A stretch of DNA of 64,000 nt, taken from assembly GCA_014799385.1 (NCBI GenBank), contig JAAVIC010000001.1, forward strand, positions 129,009 to 193,008, read 5' to 3'. The notes beneath the pieces were generated by a model. That model saw nothing but the letters and a program-made list of their open reading frames with translations, was not told the origin of the DNA and ran no database searches. The position numbers and the translations under genes are program-made. Each line of letters begins with the position of its first letter. Position 1 is the first letter of the stretch. Of this stretch, positions 47,407 through 56,340 are shown in pieces. This DNA comes from Oscillospiraceae bacterium (GTDB taxonomy: Bacteria; Bacillota; Clostridia; Oscillospirales; Ruminococcaceae).

Positions 47407-48684
47407 TTACTCGCAACTGTCCTTGTATACTATTTCCCCGTCCACGACCGTCATTTTCACTCTGCCCTTAAGCGTCATTCCCTTAAAGCAGGTGTTATGC
47501 GATTTGGAGTGCAGCTTATCGGGGTCAACCGTCCACTCCTCATTGATATTGAAGATCGTGATATCCGCAGGTTCGCCCTCTGTAAAGCTGCCGCCGGGAA
47601 CATTAAGAATCTTCCTCGGATTCACGCACATAAGTTTAACAATGCGTCTGAGCGTGATTTTCCCATTGTGATACAGCTCGGTAAGCGTTGCCGCGAGCGA
47701 AGTTTCCAAACCGACCACCCCGTTCGGAGCGTGCTCAAAGTCCGCTTTCTCGTTGGGAGCGTGCGGCGCGTGGTCGGTGACTATGCAGTCGATCGTTCCG
47801 TCGCAAACACCCTCGGTAATCGCGGTAACATCGTCCTCGGTGCGCAGCGGCGGATTCATACGATAATCCGCGTCACGCGCGCGGAGCTTCTCGTCCGTAA
47901 GCATAAAATAATGCGGACAGGTTTCGCTTGTTACCATCGCGCCGTACCTTGCGCCGATACGAACCAACATCATACTCGTTGATGTTGAAACGTGCGCGAT
48001 ATGGATCGGCATCTCCAGATCCGCCGCCAGAACGATCTCACGCGCCGTCTGGGTATCCTCGGAGAGGCGGTGCATTCCCTTAACACCAAGCTCCTTTGAT
48101 ATTATTCCGCTGTTCATAATTCCGCCCGCAATGATGTCCGGGTCCTCGCAGTGGGATATAACGCGAAGTCCCGCGTAATGCGCCTTCACCATTGCCCTTG
48201 CCATAATCCGCGCATTACGGACAGGCTTTCCGTCGTCCGAAACCGCCACACAGCCTGCGTCACGCAAAGCGTTGAAGTCGCACAGTTCCTCGCCGTTTAA
48301 CCCCTTGGTTATGCACCCCACGGGGTACACCTTTGCCTTTGCGCCCTTTGCCTTATCTATAATGTACTTCACAATCTCGGGATTATCCACGGGCGGCGTT
48401 GTATTAGGCATACACGCAACCGCGGTAACTCCGCCCGCGACAGCCGCCTCGCACCCCGTCAGGATATCCTCCTTGTGGGTCTGACCGGGGTCACGGAAAT
48501 GCACGTGCATATCGCAAATTCCCGGAATTACGTGAAGTCCCGAGCAGTCAACGACCTCCGCGCCGTCCTCCTCAATATTCGGGGCGCACTTGACGATTTT
48601 CCCCTCGTCCACGAGAATATCGGCGATGCCCTCGAAATTATTCGCAGCATCGACCACATATCCTCCCTTAAATAACAAACTCAT
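47407..48684 (-). CDS. pyrC: Dihydroorotase
   Basis: A 425-residue amidohydrolase that closes carbamoyl-aspartate to dihydroorotate. The metal site is DMHVHFRDPGQ near the N-terminus, with ISHCEDP, HIAHVST and the catalytic Asp in VTDHAPH. Length and motifs fit the type I/PyrC-B group found in Bacillota. The bridging lysine of that group is not obvious from the motifs quoted. Leader repeat R7 lies before it. Confidence 0.95.
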   Translation of the reverse strand: MSLLFKGGYVVDAANNFEGIADILVDEGKIVKCAPNIEEDGAEVVDCSGLHVIPGICDMHVHFRDPGQTHKEDILTGCEAAVAGGVTAVACMPNTTPPVDNPEIVKYIIDKAKGAKAKVYPVGCITKGLNGEELCDFNALRDAGCVAVSDDGKPVRNARIMARAMVKAHYAGLRVISHCEDPDIIAGGIMNSGIISKELGVKGMHRLSEDTQTAREIVLAADLEMPIHIAHVSTSTSMMLVRIGARYGAMVTSETCPHYFMLTDEKLRARDADYRMNPPLRTEDDVTAITEGVCDGTIDCIVTDHAPHAPNEKADFEHAPNGVVGLETSLAATLTELYHNGKITLRRIVKLMCVNPRKILNVPGGSFTEGEPADITIFNINEEWTVDPDKLHSKSHNTCFKGMTLKGRVKMTVVDGEIVYKDSCE

Positions 48685-48705
48685 ATAATCTCCTTATCTA
48701 AAAAA

Positions 48706-48817
48706 CAAATTCAAAAACGCGCAAACGAAAATTGCGCTGCAATTTTCGTTTGTGCTCGCCGAGCGACACGTTACACCGCAAGCGGTGTAACGCGCCGCTC
48801 GCGTTTTGAATTTGCAC
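48706..48817 (-). repeat. Leader repeat R7 (before pyrC)
   Basis: The outer stem CAAATTCAAAAACGC pairs with GCGTTTTGAATTTG. The arm CAAACGAAAATTGC/GCAATTTTCGTTTG shares almost no sequence with the CAGATGA arm of other copies, yet is a perfect 14 bp pairing. The second arm is GTTACACCGC/GCGGTGTAAC. Confidence 0.87.
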
Positions 48818-48932
48818 TAGCCGCCGGTAGGTTGCTTGGGGTCATAACTACCAAAAACCGCGCTGCTTGCATTTCGGATTTGCACCAGTAGGTTTCTGTT
48901 TTTTAATATTCCACACACATTATCTACGGAGT

Positions 48933-49160
48933 TCAACCGAAATTCTCCCGTAAAAGCTCATTCATTTCCTGCTCGGAATAAACTTGCCCATTACGGACAG
49001 CTTCCTCGGCTTCCTCCAAAAGTGCCAAAATCTCCTCCTCGGAATCGACAGATTCAACGGACGGCACTCCCGGTGGAGCTTGATACCGCGTGATAAATTC
49101 CTTAAGCTGTTCCTCCGTAAGTTCATCAATAATCATATGCGCATATTCTCTTGTACTCAA
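48933..49160 (-). CDS. Orphan antitoxin-like protein
   Basis: Start chosen at the TTG at 49160, which aligns with the ATG of the two other antitoxins (L/M-STREYAHMIIDELTEEQLKE) and has GAGAGGGG nine bases upstream. The 75-residue protein ends SEQEMNELLRENFG. No toxin follows. The downstream bases lead into leader repeat R7, so the toxin gene seems to be lost. Confidence 0.75.
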   Translation of the reverse strand: MSTREYAHMIIDELTEEQLKEFITRYQAPPGVPSVESVDSEEEILALLEEAEEAVRNGQVYSEQEMNELLRENFG

Positions 49161-49180
49161 CCAATTCAACCCCTCTCTCA

Positions 49181-49208
49181 AAAAAAGCCGCGGAAAACGC
49201 GGCTTTTC
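49181..49208 (-). terminator. Terminator after the flavodiiron gene
   Basis: AAAAGCCGCG (to 49192), loop GAAAA, then CGCGGCTTTT (from 49198) is symmetric with A/T tails and works in either direction. Confidence 0.88.
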
Positions 49209-49217
49209 TGTTGAATG

Positions 49218-50372
49218 TCAAATAAGCTCCCGCGCAAGCGCGTCAAGCTGAGAAACGTTTTCGCCGGTCATTGCCGACTTGATGGTAACGGTGGTATCGG
49301 TATAGGTTATATCCTTGGAATCGGCAAGCATTCCCTTGATGATTTTCGCGGCTGTGGGAGCCCATGTACCGTTCTCGATGATACCTACCTTGCGGTTTCG
49401 GAAATTCCGTTCGGTCAGATGCTCGATAAACTCGCGCATTTTGGGGAATATATCCATATTATAAGTGGTAGTCGCAAGGACGAGCTTCCCATAACGGAAC
49501 GCGTCCTCAACAGCCTCGGCAATATCATCACGCGCAAGGTCGGTCAACGCGACCTTCGGACAGCCAAGCTCCTTGAGCTTATCCGCAAGCTCCTCGGCAG
49601 CCGCCTTGGTATGCCCGTAAACGGAAGTATACGCGATAGCCACACCCTCGCTCTCCACGCCATAACTCGACCACGTATTGTACAAATCTACGTAATAGCC
49701 GATGTTTTCCGTCAGCACGGGACCGTGCAGCGGGCAAATCCGCTCGATCTGCAATGCCGCCGCCTTTTTCAATACCGCCTGAACCTGCGCACCGAACTTT
49801 CCGACTATACCGAAATAATACCGCCGTGCCTCGCAAGCCCAATCGTCTTCGATATCCAACGCGCCGAACTTACCGAACCCGTCCGCCGAAAACAGCGTCT
49901 TATCCGTTTCGTCATACGTCATAATAACCTCGGGCCAGTGAACCATCGGCGCAGTGATGAACTTCAGCGTATGCCGCCCAAGTTCCAATGTGCCGCCCTC
50001 GCCGACAACCACCTGATTCTCCGGGAAATCGGTTCCGAAAAACTGTTTCATCATCACAAACGCTTGCTTTGAGGAAACGATCTTCGCCTCCGGGAACATC
50101 TCGTTGAACAGGATTATACTGCCCGAATGATCCGGCTCCATATGCTGAACAACGAGATAATCGGGCTTTCTGCCGTTGAGAACCACCGCCAGATTATTCG
50201 CCCACTTTTCGTCAAACCGCGCGTCTACGGTATCCATAACGGCGATTTTCTCATCGTCGATAACATATGAATTGTATGCCATTCCCTTAGGAATGTTGTA
50301 TTGACCCTCGAAAAGGTCTGTTTCGTGGTCATTGACCCCGATGTACTTAATATCATTGGTAATTTCTGTCAT
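49218..50372 (-). CDS. fprA: Flavodiiron protein (FprA-type A-type flavoprotein)
   Basis: A 384-residue oxygen or nitric oxide reductase of anaerobes. The beta-lactamase-like domain has the diiron ligands His77, Glu79, Asp81 and His82 in VVQHMEPDHSGS, His145 in MVHWPE, Asp164, and a late His in CPLHGP. The flavodoxin domain begins near residue 250 with AIAYTSVYGHTKAAAEELAD and ends GTWAPTA. It protects against O2 by reducing it to water. It has its own promoter upstream. Confidence 0.95.
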   Translation of the reverse strand: MTEITNDIKYIGVNDHETDLFEGQYNIPKGMAYNSYVIDDEKIAVMDTVDARFDEKWANNLAVVLNGRKPDYLVVQHMEPDHSGSIILFNEMFPEAKIVSSKQAFVMMKQFFGTDFPENQVVVGEGGTLELGRHTLKFITAPMVHWPEVIMTYDETDKTLFSADGFGKFGALDIEDDWACEARRYYFGIVGKFGAQVQAVLKKAAALQIERICPLHGPVLTENIGYYVDLYNTWSSYGVESEGVAIAYTSVYGHTKAAAEELADKLKELGCPKVALTDLARDDIAEAVEDAFRYGKLVLATTTYNMDIFPKMREFIEHLTERNFRNRKVGIIENGTWAPTAAKIIKGMLADSKDITYTDTTVTIKSAMTGENVSQLDALARELI

Positions 50373-50434
50373 TCCGACCGCCTCACATATCTGTATAAAT
50401 TACGCGTAATCTGCCGCGTTGCATTCCTTATATT

Positions 50435-50463
50435 ATTATATCACGTTTTCGCAAATTAGTCAA
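50435..50463 (-). promoter_or_regulatory. Promoter of the flavodiiron gene
   Basis: TTGACT (50458-50463), 17 bases, TATAAT (50435-50440) on the minus strand. No feature was identified in the A+T-rich stretch 50464-50700. Confidence 0.8.
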
Positions 50464-50783
50464 GACCAATTTTGTGAAAATTTCGACATTTTTTCAGTTT
50501 GCCGAAAAATATTGGTTTTTATTGGAAATATCTTTTACGCAGATTGTCATTGTTAATTATTCACAAATTTTATGCTGAAAAATTATTTATTCCTACAAAA
50601 TTCAAAAAATGATGTAACGTTTTTCAAATTAAAACGTTTATATAAATAGAGGGTAAAATTTTGTAACAATGTTATCAGCAAGATCTACGTTCTAACCTCA
50701 CAAAACTCATTGCTCATAACAATGGAAATCGGAAGCGGCAGTCCGCCGCCGTCACATTAACAATCATCTTGGGGGATTCGGAT

Positions 50784-50912
50784 ATGAAAAAGCCACTATT
50801 GATCTTCGCATTCGCGTGTGTTGTCGCGTTATCATCAATCATCTGCGGAAACCTTTGCGGGCACACAACCGCCGAATCCGCAAACATAAGCTCCGAAACC
50901 GCCGACAGTTAG
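50784..50912 (+). CDS. Small secreted or membrane peptide
   Basis: A 42-residue product: a basic start (MKKPLLIF), a hydrophobic stretch AFACVVALSSIICGNL, then a short polar tail (CGHTTAESANISSETADS). GGGGG(A) lies about eight bases upstream of the ATG. A strong terminator at 50995-51027 follows, and a GGCAGTCC-type hairpin precedes it. It could be an exported peptide, a signal-type precursor or a small membrane protein. No family is recognised. Confidence 0.6.
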   Translation: MKKPLLIFAFACVVALSSIICGNLCGHTTAESANISSETADS

Positions 50913-50994
50913 TTTACAGCCATCATTCACCGAAGAATAATCATAGCATTTGTTCATCAGCCCTCTCAATTTTCTTTCAGTGCGAAAGACAAAG

Positions 50995-51027
50995 GAAGTG
51001 CCGCGTATTTTTTACGCGGCACTTCTC
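50995..51027 (+). terminator. Terminator after the small peptide gene
   Basis: AAGTGCCGCGTA/TACGCGGCACTT arms with a loop of T's, a 12 bp perfect stem. Confidence 0.8.
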
Positions 51028-51059
51028 AGTCTGTAAAATCAATATACCATTAATGTGGT

Positions 51060-51303
51060 GAAAATCTCTTACGCCCAATGTGGGGACAGCCCTTTTCGGG
51101 GAGTTGCCCCGAACCTCAATGCGTGGAACTCCCGCCGCCCTTAATGTGGGGGCGAATCCCCTACGCCCCGAGGTGTGGGGGGACAACCCTTCGGGGGCGG
51201 GGGAAATGAAACCCTAAGGACGGAAAAGCCCCCGCCCCCTACGGGTTTTCCCCCCACTCCCCTCTTTCCCATCTCCCCCACCCCCTTTTTCCTGTGTCAT
51301 CTA
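51060..51303 (-). repeat. G-rich dispersed repeat G2
   Basis: In reverse orientation, the copy starts GATGACACAGGAAAAAGGGGG at its right end (51303) and keeps all segments of G1, including the G-block array. Its tail continues with GTCCCC- and CCCCGA-type direct repeats to about 51060. Confidence 0.72.
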
Positions 51304-51477
51304 GGGAAACTTGTTTTTTTGTTATAACGACCTATCCGCAGCTCGTCCATACCATCGAACAGTACGCCCCCGCAACAAACGCACGTAACAACTGTTTCGT
51401 GTGCGTAAACACCGCAACCGAGTGAGAAAACGTAATGACAATCTCGCTGCGAAGAATTAACAAATCCCATTCCCGAC

Positions 51478-51640
51478 CACCGAAAAACGGGGGAGGGGGG
51501 GTGAGGGGAGAGGGGAAAAGGGGATCGGGGGAAAACCCGTAGGGGAGCGGGGGGAGTCCCCCGTTTTTGCCGGATTTTTTTCCTCCCCCCGCTCCCCGAA
51601 GGGTTGTCCCCCGAACCTCCGCGCCAAAGGCGCGGCACTC
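51478..51640 (+). repeat. G-rich dispersed repeat G3 (diverged)
   Basis: GGGGGAGGGGGGGTGAGGGG then AAAACCCGTAGGGG, later CCCCGAAGGGTTGTCCCCCG and GCGCC/GGCGC. It has the same order as G1 with more change. It ends next to the pullulanase stop codon. Confidence 0.68.
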
Positions 51641-51648
51641 CTTAATTG

Positions 51649-53547
51649 TCAATTAAAACTTGTTCCGATGATTACGCTTTTCGGCTTGGCGGTGAGTACG
51701 TCCTCAAGCTCGTAAAGCCCCTCGGCGCAAGCACGCTTGTCGTCCGCGTAAACGCGGTATTTACCCTCGCGGGCATACGTCACGCTCTTGTCGGTGGGAT
51801 TGATAAGCACAAACAAATCGTCAACGCGCATTAAAATCGCTCCGCCGTCAATGTCCTCGAACGATACGCGTTCGCGGATTTCATCTGCATCGCGCAGCCT
51901 GAGCTGCGGGAACTTCTTACGAATCGCGATAAGCCCGCGATAATAGTCCACGATCTCCGCGTTTTCCGTTACCTTGTTCCATTTTATGGAATTTATCGAA
52001 TCGGGGGATTTGTAGCTGTTCTCGTCAAATCCGCCGTTCGGAAGAGGCTTTGAGCGTAACATCTCCTGCCCCGCCTGAAAGAACGGGATTCCCTGCGCCG
52101 TGAAAATCAACGCAGCCGCGAGCTTATCCATCGCGATTATCGTTTCCTCGCTCTCATCGGGGCAGGAAACGTGCAGCTTGTCGAATAGCGTGAGGTTATC
52201 GTGAGCCTCCACATAGTTTACCGTTTGCTGTGGAGCGTCCGCCCAGATTTCCCTGTTGTCGCGCTCCACATCGGGATTTTTCAAACCGCCGCACATCAGC
52301 GACTTTACCAGCTCAGCGGATTTCGGATTCTCGCCGCCGTTGATATAGCCGCAATCCGTGTCAATAAACACAGAGCCTTTAAGCCCGTCGCGGAAATCGT
52401 CCGAGAACATCGCGAACCGCGGCAGCCCGCGCGCGTTTTTCTTCATCGCGCGGAGTTCCTCGTCCAGCGGGCAATCGCCGCCCGTCCAGCCCTCTCCGTA
52501 AAGGATAACGTTCGGGTTGATTTCGCGGAGCTTTTCGGCGCAAAGATTCAGCGTTTCGATATCCAGAAGCCCCATCAAATCGAACCGGAAACCGTCAACC
52601 TTATAATCGCGCGCCCACATACACAGGCTGTCGCAGATGAATTTCCGCGCCATGGCGCGTTCACTCGCGAACTCGTTTCCGCACGCGGAACCGTTCGAGA
52701 GCGTTCCGTTCGCGTTGTGGCGGTAATAATACCCCGGCACGGTCATATTAAACGGCGAATCATCGGCGGAGTAGGTATGATTATACACCACGTCCATCAC
52801 AATGCCAAGTCCGCTTTCGTGCGCTGCCTTTACCATTTCCTTAAACTCGCGCACGCGTGTCAGACCGTCCGCCGCGTTCGAGGAGTAGCTTCCCTCCGGA
52901 GCATTATAATTTACGGGGTCATAACCCCAGTTGAACTGCGGCTTTGCGCTAGACTCATCAACCGAGCCGTAATCAAAGGAGGGCAAAAGATGGATATGCG
53001 TAACTCCAAGCCCCCTGATATAACCCAGACCGATTTCGTCTCCGAACGCGTTTTTTACGCCCTTTTCGGCGAACGCGCCAAACTTTCCGCGATTACGGAA
53101 CCCGCCGCTGCCGTCAATCGAAAAATCGCGCACGTGCAGCTCGTACAGAACCGCGTCCACGGGGTTTTCAAGCGTTACATAGCCGCAATTTTCCCAACCC
53201 TCGGGATTCACGCGGCTCATATCAACGACCATTCCGCGCTTGCCGTTCGCCCCGGCGGACTGCGCGTAAATATCTATCGTTTCGGAAATTTCCCCGTCGA
53301 AATTCATCGAATACGTATAATAAACTCCGTGCAGGTCTCCCGAAACCTCGACCGTCCAAACCCCGTTTTCGGACTTCATCTCCTCCGTACCGTACGGAAT
53401 TTTGCATACGGAATCCCGATACAGATTCAGCGTAACGCCGTCTGCTTTCGGGCTCCACACGCAAAACTCCGTTTTTTCCCGCGTATAGACCGCGCCCAAC
53501 GCACCGTCATACGCATACTCTTGATCCATCTTTTCAAAAATGTTCAT
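51649..53547 (-). CDS. pulA: Type I pullulanase
   Basis: A 632-residue debranching enzyme cleaving alpha-1,6 bonds in pullulan or glycogen-like glucans. An N-terminal CBM48-like domain (about 10-105) precedes the GH13 barrel. The family mark FNWGYDPVNYN is present, with DVVYNHTY, GFRFDLMG (nucleophile Asp), LYGEGWTGG (acid Glu) and EAHDNLTL. No signal peptide is seen, so it acts in the cytoplasm. TAAGGAG lies before the ATG, and R8 is upstream. Confidence 0.95.
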   Translation of the reverse strand: MNIFEKMDQEYAYDGALGAVYTREKTEFCVWSPKADGVTLNLYRDSVCKIPYGTEEMKSENGVWTVEVSGDLHGVYYTYSMNFDGEISETIDIYAQSAGANGKRGMVVDMSRVNPEGWENCGYVTLENPVDAVLYELHVRDFSIDGSGGFRNRGKFGAFAEKGVKNAFGDEIGLGYIRGLGVTHIHLLPSFDYGSVDESSAKPQFNWGYDPVNYNAPEGSYSSNAADGLTRVREFKEMVKAAHESGLGIVMDVVYNHTYSADDSPFNMTVPGYYYRHNANGTLSNGSACGNEFASERAMARKFICDSLCMWARDYKVDGFRFDLMGLLDIETLNLCAEKLREINPNVILYGEGWTGGDCPLDEELRAMKKNARGLPRFAMFSDDFRDGLKGSVFIDTDCGYINGGENPKSAELVKSLMCGGLKNPDVERDNREIWADAPQQTVNYVEAHDNLTLFDKLHVSCPDESEETIIAMDKLAAALIFTAQGIPFFQAGQEMLRSKPLPNGGFDENSYKSPDSINSIKWNKVTENAEIVDYYRGLIAIRKKFPQLRLRDADEIRERVSFEDIDGGAILMRVDDLFVLINPTDKSVTYAREGKYRVYADDKRACAEGLYELEDVLTAKPKSVIIGTSFN

Positions 53548-53582
53548 ACTAACTCCTTATCTAAATGGCAAATATTTTAATA

Positions 53583-53686
53583 GCAAATTGCGAAACGTGC
53601 AGATGAGCTTCGCTCATCTGCACTAGCCGAGCGTTGCCTCACACCGCTATGCGGTGTGAGGTAACACTCGCTTTCGCAATTTGCAC
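53583..53686 (-). repeat. Leader repeat R8 (before pulA)
   Basis: The outer stem is GCAAATTGCGAA/TTCGCAATTTGC, with arms GTGCAGATGAGC/GCTCATCTGCAC and CTCACACCGC/GCGGTGTGAG. The gene-proximal end shows both known tails in a row (TAGATAAGG type and TATTAAAAT type). Confidence 0.87.
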
Positions 53687-53900
53687 TGGTCACCGATAGA
53701 TTGTTTTTAATTATAACGTGCTAGTCACAAGCCGCCAATGCGGTGTTTGGAATCATAATGCGCCAAATCGCGCCGCCCTGCGGTGTTGAACGCCGCTTGC
53801 GTTTTGAATTTGCACGAATCACCGATATAGCTTGTTTTTGGTTATAACGCGCTAGTCACAAGCCGCCAATGCGATGTTCGGGATTATAATGCACCAAACT
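53687..53900. repeat. Degenerate tandem units next to R8
   Basis: TTATAACG[TC]GCTAGTCACAAG followed by CCGCCAATGCG occurs twice (about 53719 and 53844), with GTTTTGAATTTGCACGAATC between. Similar units occur at 34100, 58255 and 60070. No gene is present. Confidence 0.6.
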
Positions 53901-53912
53901 GCGCCCTAATAA

Positions 53913-54611
53913 CTATCCACCGTAATAATATGCCGGGATTTCCTCCCACCGCAAACCCGCGGCTCGGCATATCTCCGCGAAATCACCCTGCTTGCCGCCG
54001 TCAAACCACTCATACCACGCGGAGTAGAGCCTCTTATAATAATCAAGCTCGTCCGCCAACTCCCGTGGAATATCGTTCTCGGCGATGATTTTCTCGGCAA
54101 GCGCGACCGTTTCCCGATACACCGAACGCTCCATGCAGCACCCATCGGGAAAATGGTGCGCGCCGAATCCCAACACGCTCAACTGCTCCTCAAGGAACAG
54201 CTCGGCGGTTTTCATGTCACGCTCCGGGTGATTGTAAGCGCGCTCCAGAATATCATAGGCGGGGCGTTCGTTTTTCGGGTCGTGCGGATTGTAATACCGC
54301 CCGAACAACTGATAAGCCCACCGCATATGCGGCATTCTGTTCAGCTCGGACTGCCGCCTGAGGTACTCGTCAAGCAGCTTAGTCAACTGAAACGGCAGAT
54401 TTCCGGCTTTTCCCCTGCGGTGCTCCGCGAACAGTCCGCCATCAATGCACTCGCGGCAGAGCCGCTCCAGAATCGCGTCCAGCTCCGCTCGCGGAATCTC
54501 CGCGCAGCTTCCCGTAAACTCAAACAAATATTTGTTCGCTTGCTTTTTTAATCCGCCCTCGTACAAATCCCAATATTTGTCAATGGCGGCAATAAATTCA
54601 TCATATGTCAT
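53913..54611 (-). CDS. Uncharacterised protein (DUF4125-like)
   Basis: A 232-residue soluble helical protein. Similarity to the DUF4125 family is suggested by MTYDEFIAAIDKYWDLYEGG, NRMPHMRWAYQLFGRYYNPH and RPAYDILERAYNHPERDMKT. Function is unknown. The C-terminus has aromatic runs (AYYYGG). It is transcribed alone from its own promoter and ends beside the R8-associated repeats. Confidence 0.72.
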   Translation of the reverse strand: MTYDEFIAAIDKYWDLYEGGLKKQANKYLFEFTGSCAEIPRAELDAILERLCRECIDGGLFAEHRRGKAGNLPFQLTKLLDEYLRRQSELNRMPHMRWAYQLFGRYYNPHDPKNERPAYDILERAYNHPERDMKTAELFLEEQLSVLGFGAHHFPDGCCMERSVYRETVALAEKIIAENDIPRELADELDYYKRLYSAWYEWFDGGKQGDFAEICRAAGLRWEEIPAYYYGG

Positions 54612-54657
54612 TATTTTAACTCCGGATTATGGTCATAATCCCAACAACTTTGTGCTT

Positions 54658-54686
54658 ATTATACCACACATTTTACGGAATGTCAA
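54658..54686 (-). promoter_or_regulatory. Promoter of the DUF4125-like gene
   Basis: TTGACA (54681-54686), 17 bases, TATAAT (54658-54663) on the minus strand. Confidence 0.82.
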
Positions 54687-54739
54687 CCTAAATCGGCGAA
54701 ATGCACAATAGATTCACCGAAAAATTGTTAAAACTGCCG

Positions 54740-54768
54740 TGGACATTTCCCGAAAAATATGCTATAAT
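54740..54768 (+). promoter_or_regulatory. Promoter of the Cys-rich protein-rimI operon
   Basis: TGGACA (54740-54745), 17 bases, TATAAT (54763-54768), divergent from the neighbouring promoter. Confidence 0.78.
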
Positions 54769-54821
54769 GATATTAATAAAACCCGCAGATACGGAATGCG
54801 GGAATTACGGAGGTATTTTTT

Positions 54822-55037
54822 ATGGCCGGAAAAAAGCTGTTTGGAAACAACATCAAGCCGTCTTGCAAGTACTGCCAAATGGCACAGGCGGGCGAGGGCG
54901 ACAAAATCATCTGCCCGAAAATGGGAGAGGTAAAGATGTACGATTCCTGCAAAAAGTTCATCTATAACCCCCTCAAACGAATCCCCAAGAAGGAGCTTCA
55001 GTTGGTAAACTCCGCCGTGAATGAAATTGATTTCTGA
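54822..55037 (+). CDS. Small Cys-containing protein, probable metal binder
   Basis: A 71-residue protein with CKYCQMAQ ... KIICPKMGEV ... YDSCKKF, four Cys in a knuckle-like order that may bind zinc. It resembles small conserved proteins of Bacillota with no assigned role. GGAGG precedes the ATG. It overlaps rimI by 17 bases, which suggests coupled translation. Confidence 0.8.
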   Translation: MAGKKLFGNNIKPSCKYCQMAQAGEGDKIICPKMGEVKMYDSCKKFIYNPLKRIPKKELQLVNSAVNEIDF

Positions 55038-55455
55038 TTCACGCTTTTTTGAGGAACTTTGGGCGGTCGAGCGTGACTGCTTCGGAGATTCATGGACGCA
55101 AGATATGCTGCACAGCGAGCTTTCGGGCGCGCTGTCGCTTTGTTGTACGGAACAGCGCGGCGGGAAGATTGTCGCGTTTGCGCTGGGACGCGTTGTAGCG
55201 GACGAGGGGGAGCTGTTCCAAATCGGAACGCTGACCGAATTTCGCGGACAGGGCATTGCGGAGGGACTGCTCCGCCGCCTGCACGCGGAAATGCTCCGGC
55301 GCGGCGCGAAAACGTGCTTTCTTGAAGTCCGCTCGAAAAATTCCGCCGCTATTGCGCTCTACCAAAAGCTCGGCTACACGCAAATCGGTATTCGCCGCGG
55401 CTACTACCCCGATGATGACGCAATAGTAATGAAAACGGAGCTATTTACGGATTAA
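55021..55455 (+). CDS. rimI: Ribosomal protein S18 alanine N-acetyltransferase
   Basis: A 144-residue GNAT enzyme transferring acetyl from acetyl-CoA to the N-terminus of S18 or similar peptides. ERDCFGDSWTQDMLHSEL is the RimI opening. GTLTEFRGQGIAEGLLR is the CoA phosphate loop. FLEVRSKNSAAIALYQKLGY is the late signature. YYPDDDAIVMKTEL ends the fold. Other GNAT substrates remain possible. Confidence 0.9.
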   Translation: MKLISDSRFFEELWAVERDCFGDSWTQDMLHSELSGALSLCCTEQRGGKIVAFALGRVVADEGELFQIGTLTEFRGQGIAEGLLRRLHAEMLRRGAKTCFLEVRSKNSAAIALYQKLGYTQIGIRRGYYPDDDAIVMKTELFTD

Positions 55456-55466
55456 CAAATAATGAA

Positions 55467-55495
55467 TTTCTCCCTACCGAGTCGGTAGGGAGAAA
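55467..55495. terminator. Hairpin between rimI and the SseB-like gene
   Basis: A 13 bp perfect stem, TTTCTCCCTACCG/CGGTAGGGAGAAA, with a 3-base loop, between converging genes. The T-run is short, so it may serve both directions weakly. Confidence 0.7.
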
Positions 55496-55506
55496 CGCAT
55501 ATTTAA

Positions 55507-56319
55507 TCAACTTCTTGTGTAAAACGGCATAACATTCTTCACCGCGTTTGCGCCGAAACCGCTCTTCGCGTCTACGATATGCAGCGGCATCTTTTTGAGG
55601 AACGACCGCGCGGCTTGTCCGAGGCGCGAGAACACAACATTCCTGTCGCCGTTGAAGTCCACCAACAGCAGATACCCGTCCTGACCATCGAGCTTCACAC
55701 CGCGCAGCCATAGCGCGTCTATCGCACCCGTGCTCTTCGCCGTTTCAGTCAACGCGTTTGACATCTCCATCGGATACGGACTCAGCGCATACAGCTCACA
55801 CGGTGTGTCCGCAGTGAGTACACTGTTGGTCTGACCATCGCGGAGCATATCGCGGCGCTCCTTCATATCCTCCACAAACCGCCGCGGAATCACCAGATTC
55901 TGCCCGAACGGATTCACCACGATCCCTGCGCAATTGGCATTGGTTTCGACTACCATCGACATATTGTCAAACCCCATCAAAACCGTATTTCTCTCGCTAT
56001 CGCCCCCCCACTTTTCCATATCTGCGCGTTTGGTAAACATAGGCAGGTAATGATTTCCATCGTTGGCGGTAAGCATATAAAACGAGATTCCCGTCCCCTC
56101 TTCAATCACCTGGTCTCCGTTCGGGAGCGTTTTCGGCGGCTGAGACATCTTAATCGCCGTAACCAACAGCGCGCGATCCATAATCTCCATGAATATCTCC
56201 TCGATATTCGCGGTGATGGCTTCCGTATCCTCCGCCTTAACCAATTCGAGCCGCCGATTCATAAGCTCCTCAAGCTTTGAATTGTCGTGCTCCTTATTAA
56301 CAATAATTCCACCCGTCAT
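55507..56319 (-). CDS. SseB-like protein
   Basis: Start set at the ATG at 56319, behind AAGGAG. The longer frame crosses the leader repeat. The 270-residue protein has an N-terminal helical part (EELMNRRLELVKAEDTEAIT) and an SseB-like domain with YLPMFTKRADMEKW and CAGIVVNPFGQNLVIPRRF. A C-terminal second half resembles the enhanced-serine-sensitivity protein fold (LLVDFNGDRNVVFSRLGQAA). Function is unknown. It is downstream of a PP2C phosphatase and a vWA protein, a context of Ser/Thr signalling. Confidence 0.8.
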   Translation of the reverse strand: MTGGIIVNKEHDNSKLEELMNRRLELVKAEDTEAITANIEEIFMEIMDRALLVTAIKMSQPPKTLPNGDQVIEEGTGISFYMLTANDGNHYLPMFTKRADMEKWGGDSERNTVLMGFDNMSMVVETNANCAGIVVNPFGQNLVIPRRFVEDMKERRDMLRDGQTNSVLTADTPCELYALSPYPMEMSNALTETAKSTGAIDALWLRGVKLDGQDGYLLLVDFNGDRNVVFSRLGQAARSFLKKMPLHIVDAKSGFGANAVKNVMPFYTRS

Positions 56320-56340
56320 ACTTAACTCCTTATCTAAATG

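Noticed and set aside
52201-53580. 459-codon frame opposite the pullulanase
   Set aside because: Antisense shadow without motifs or a start site.
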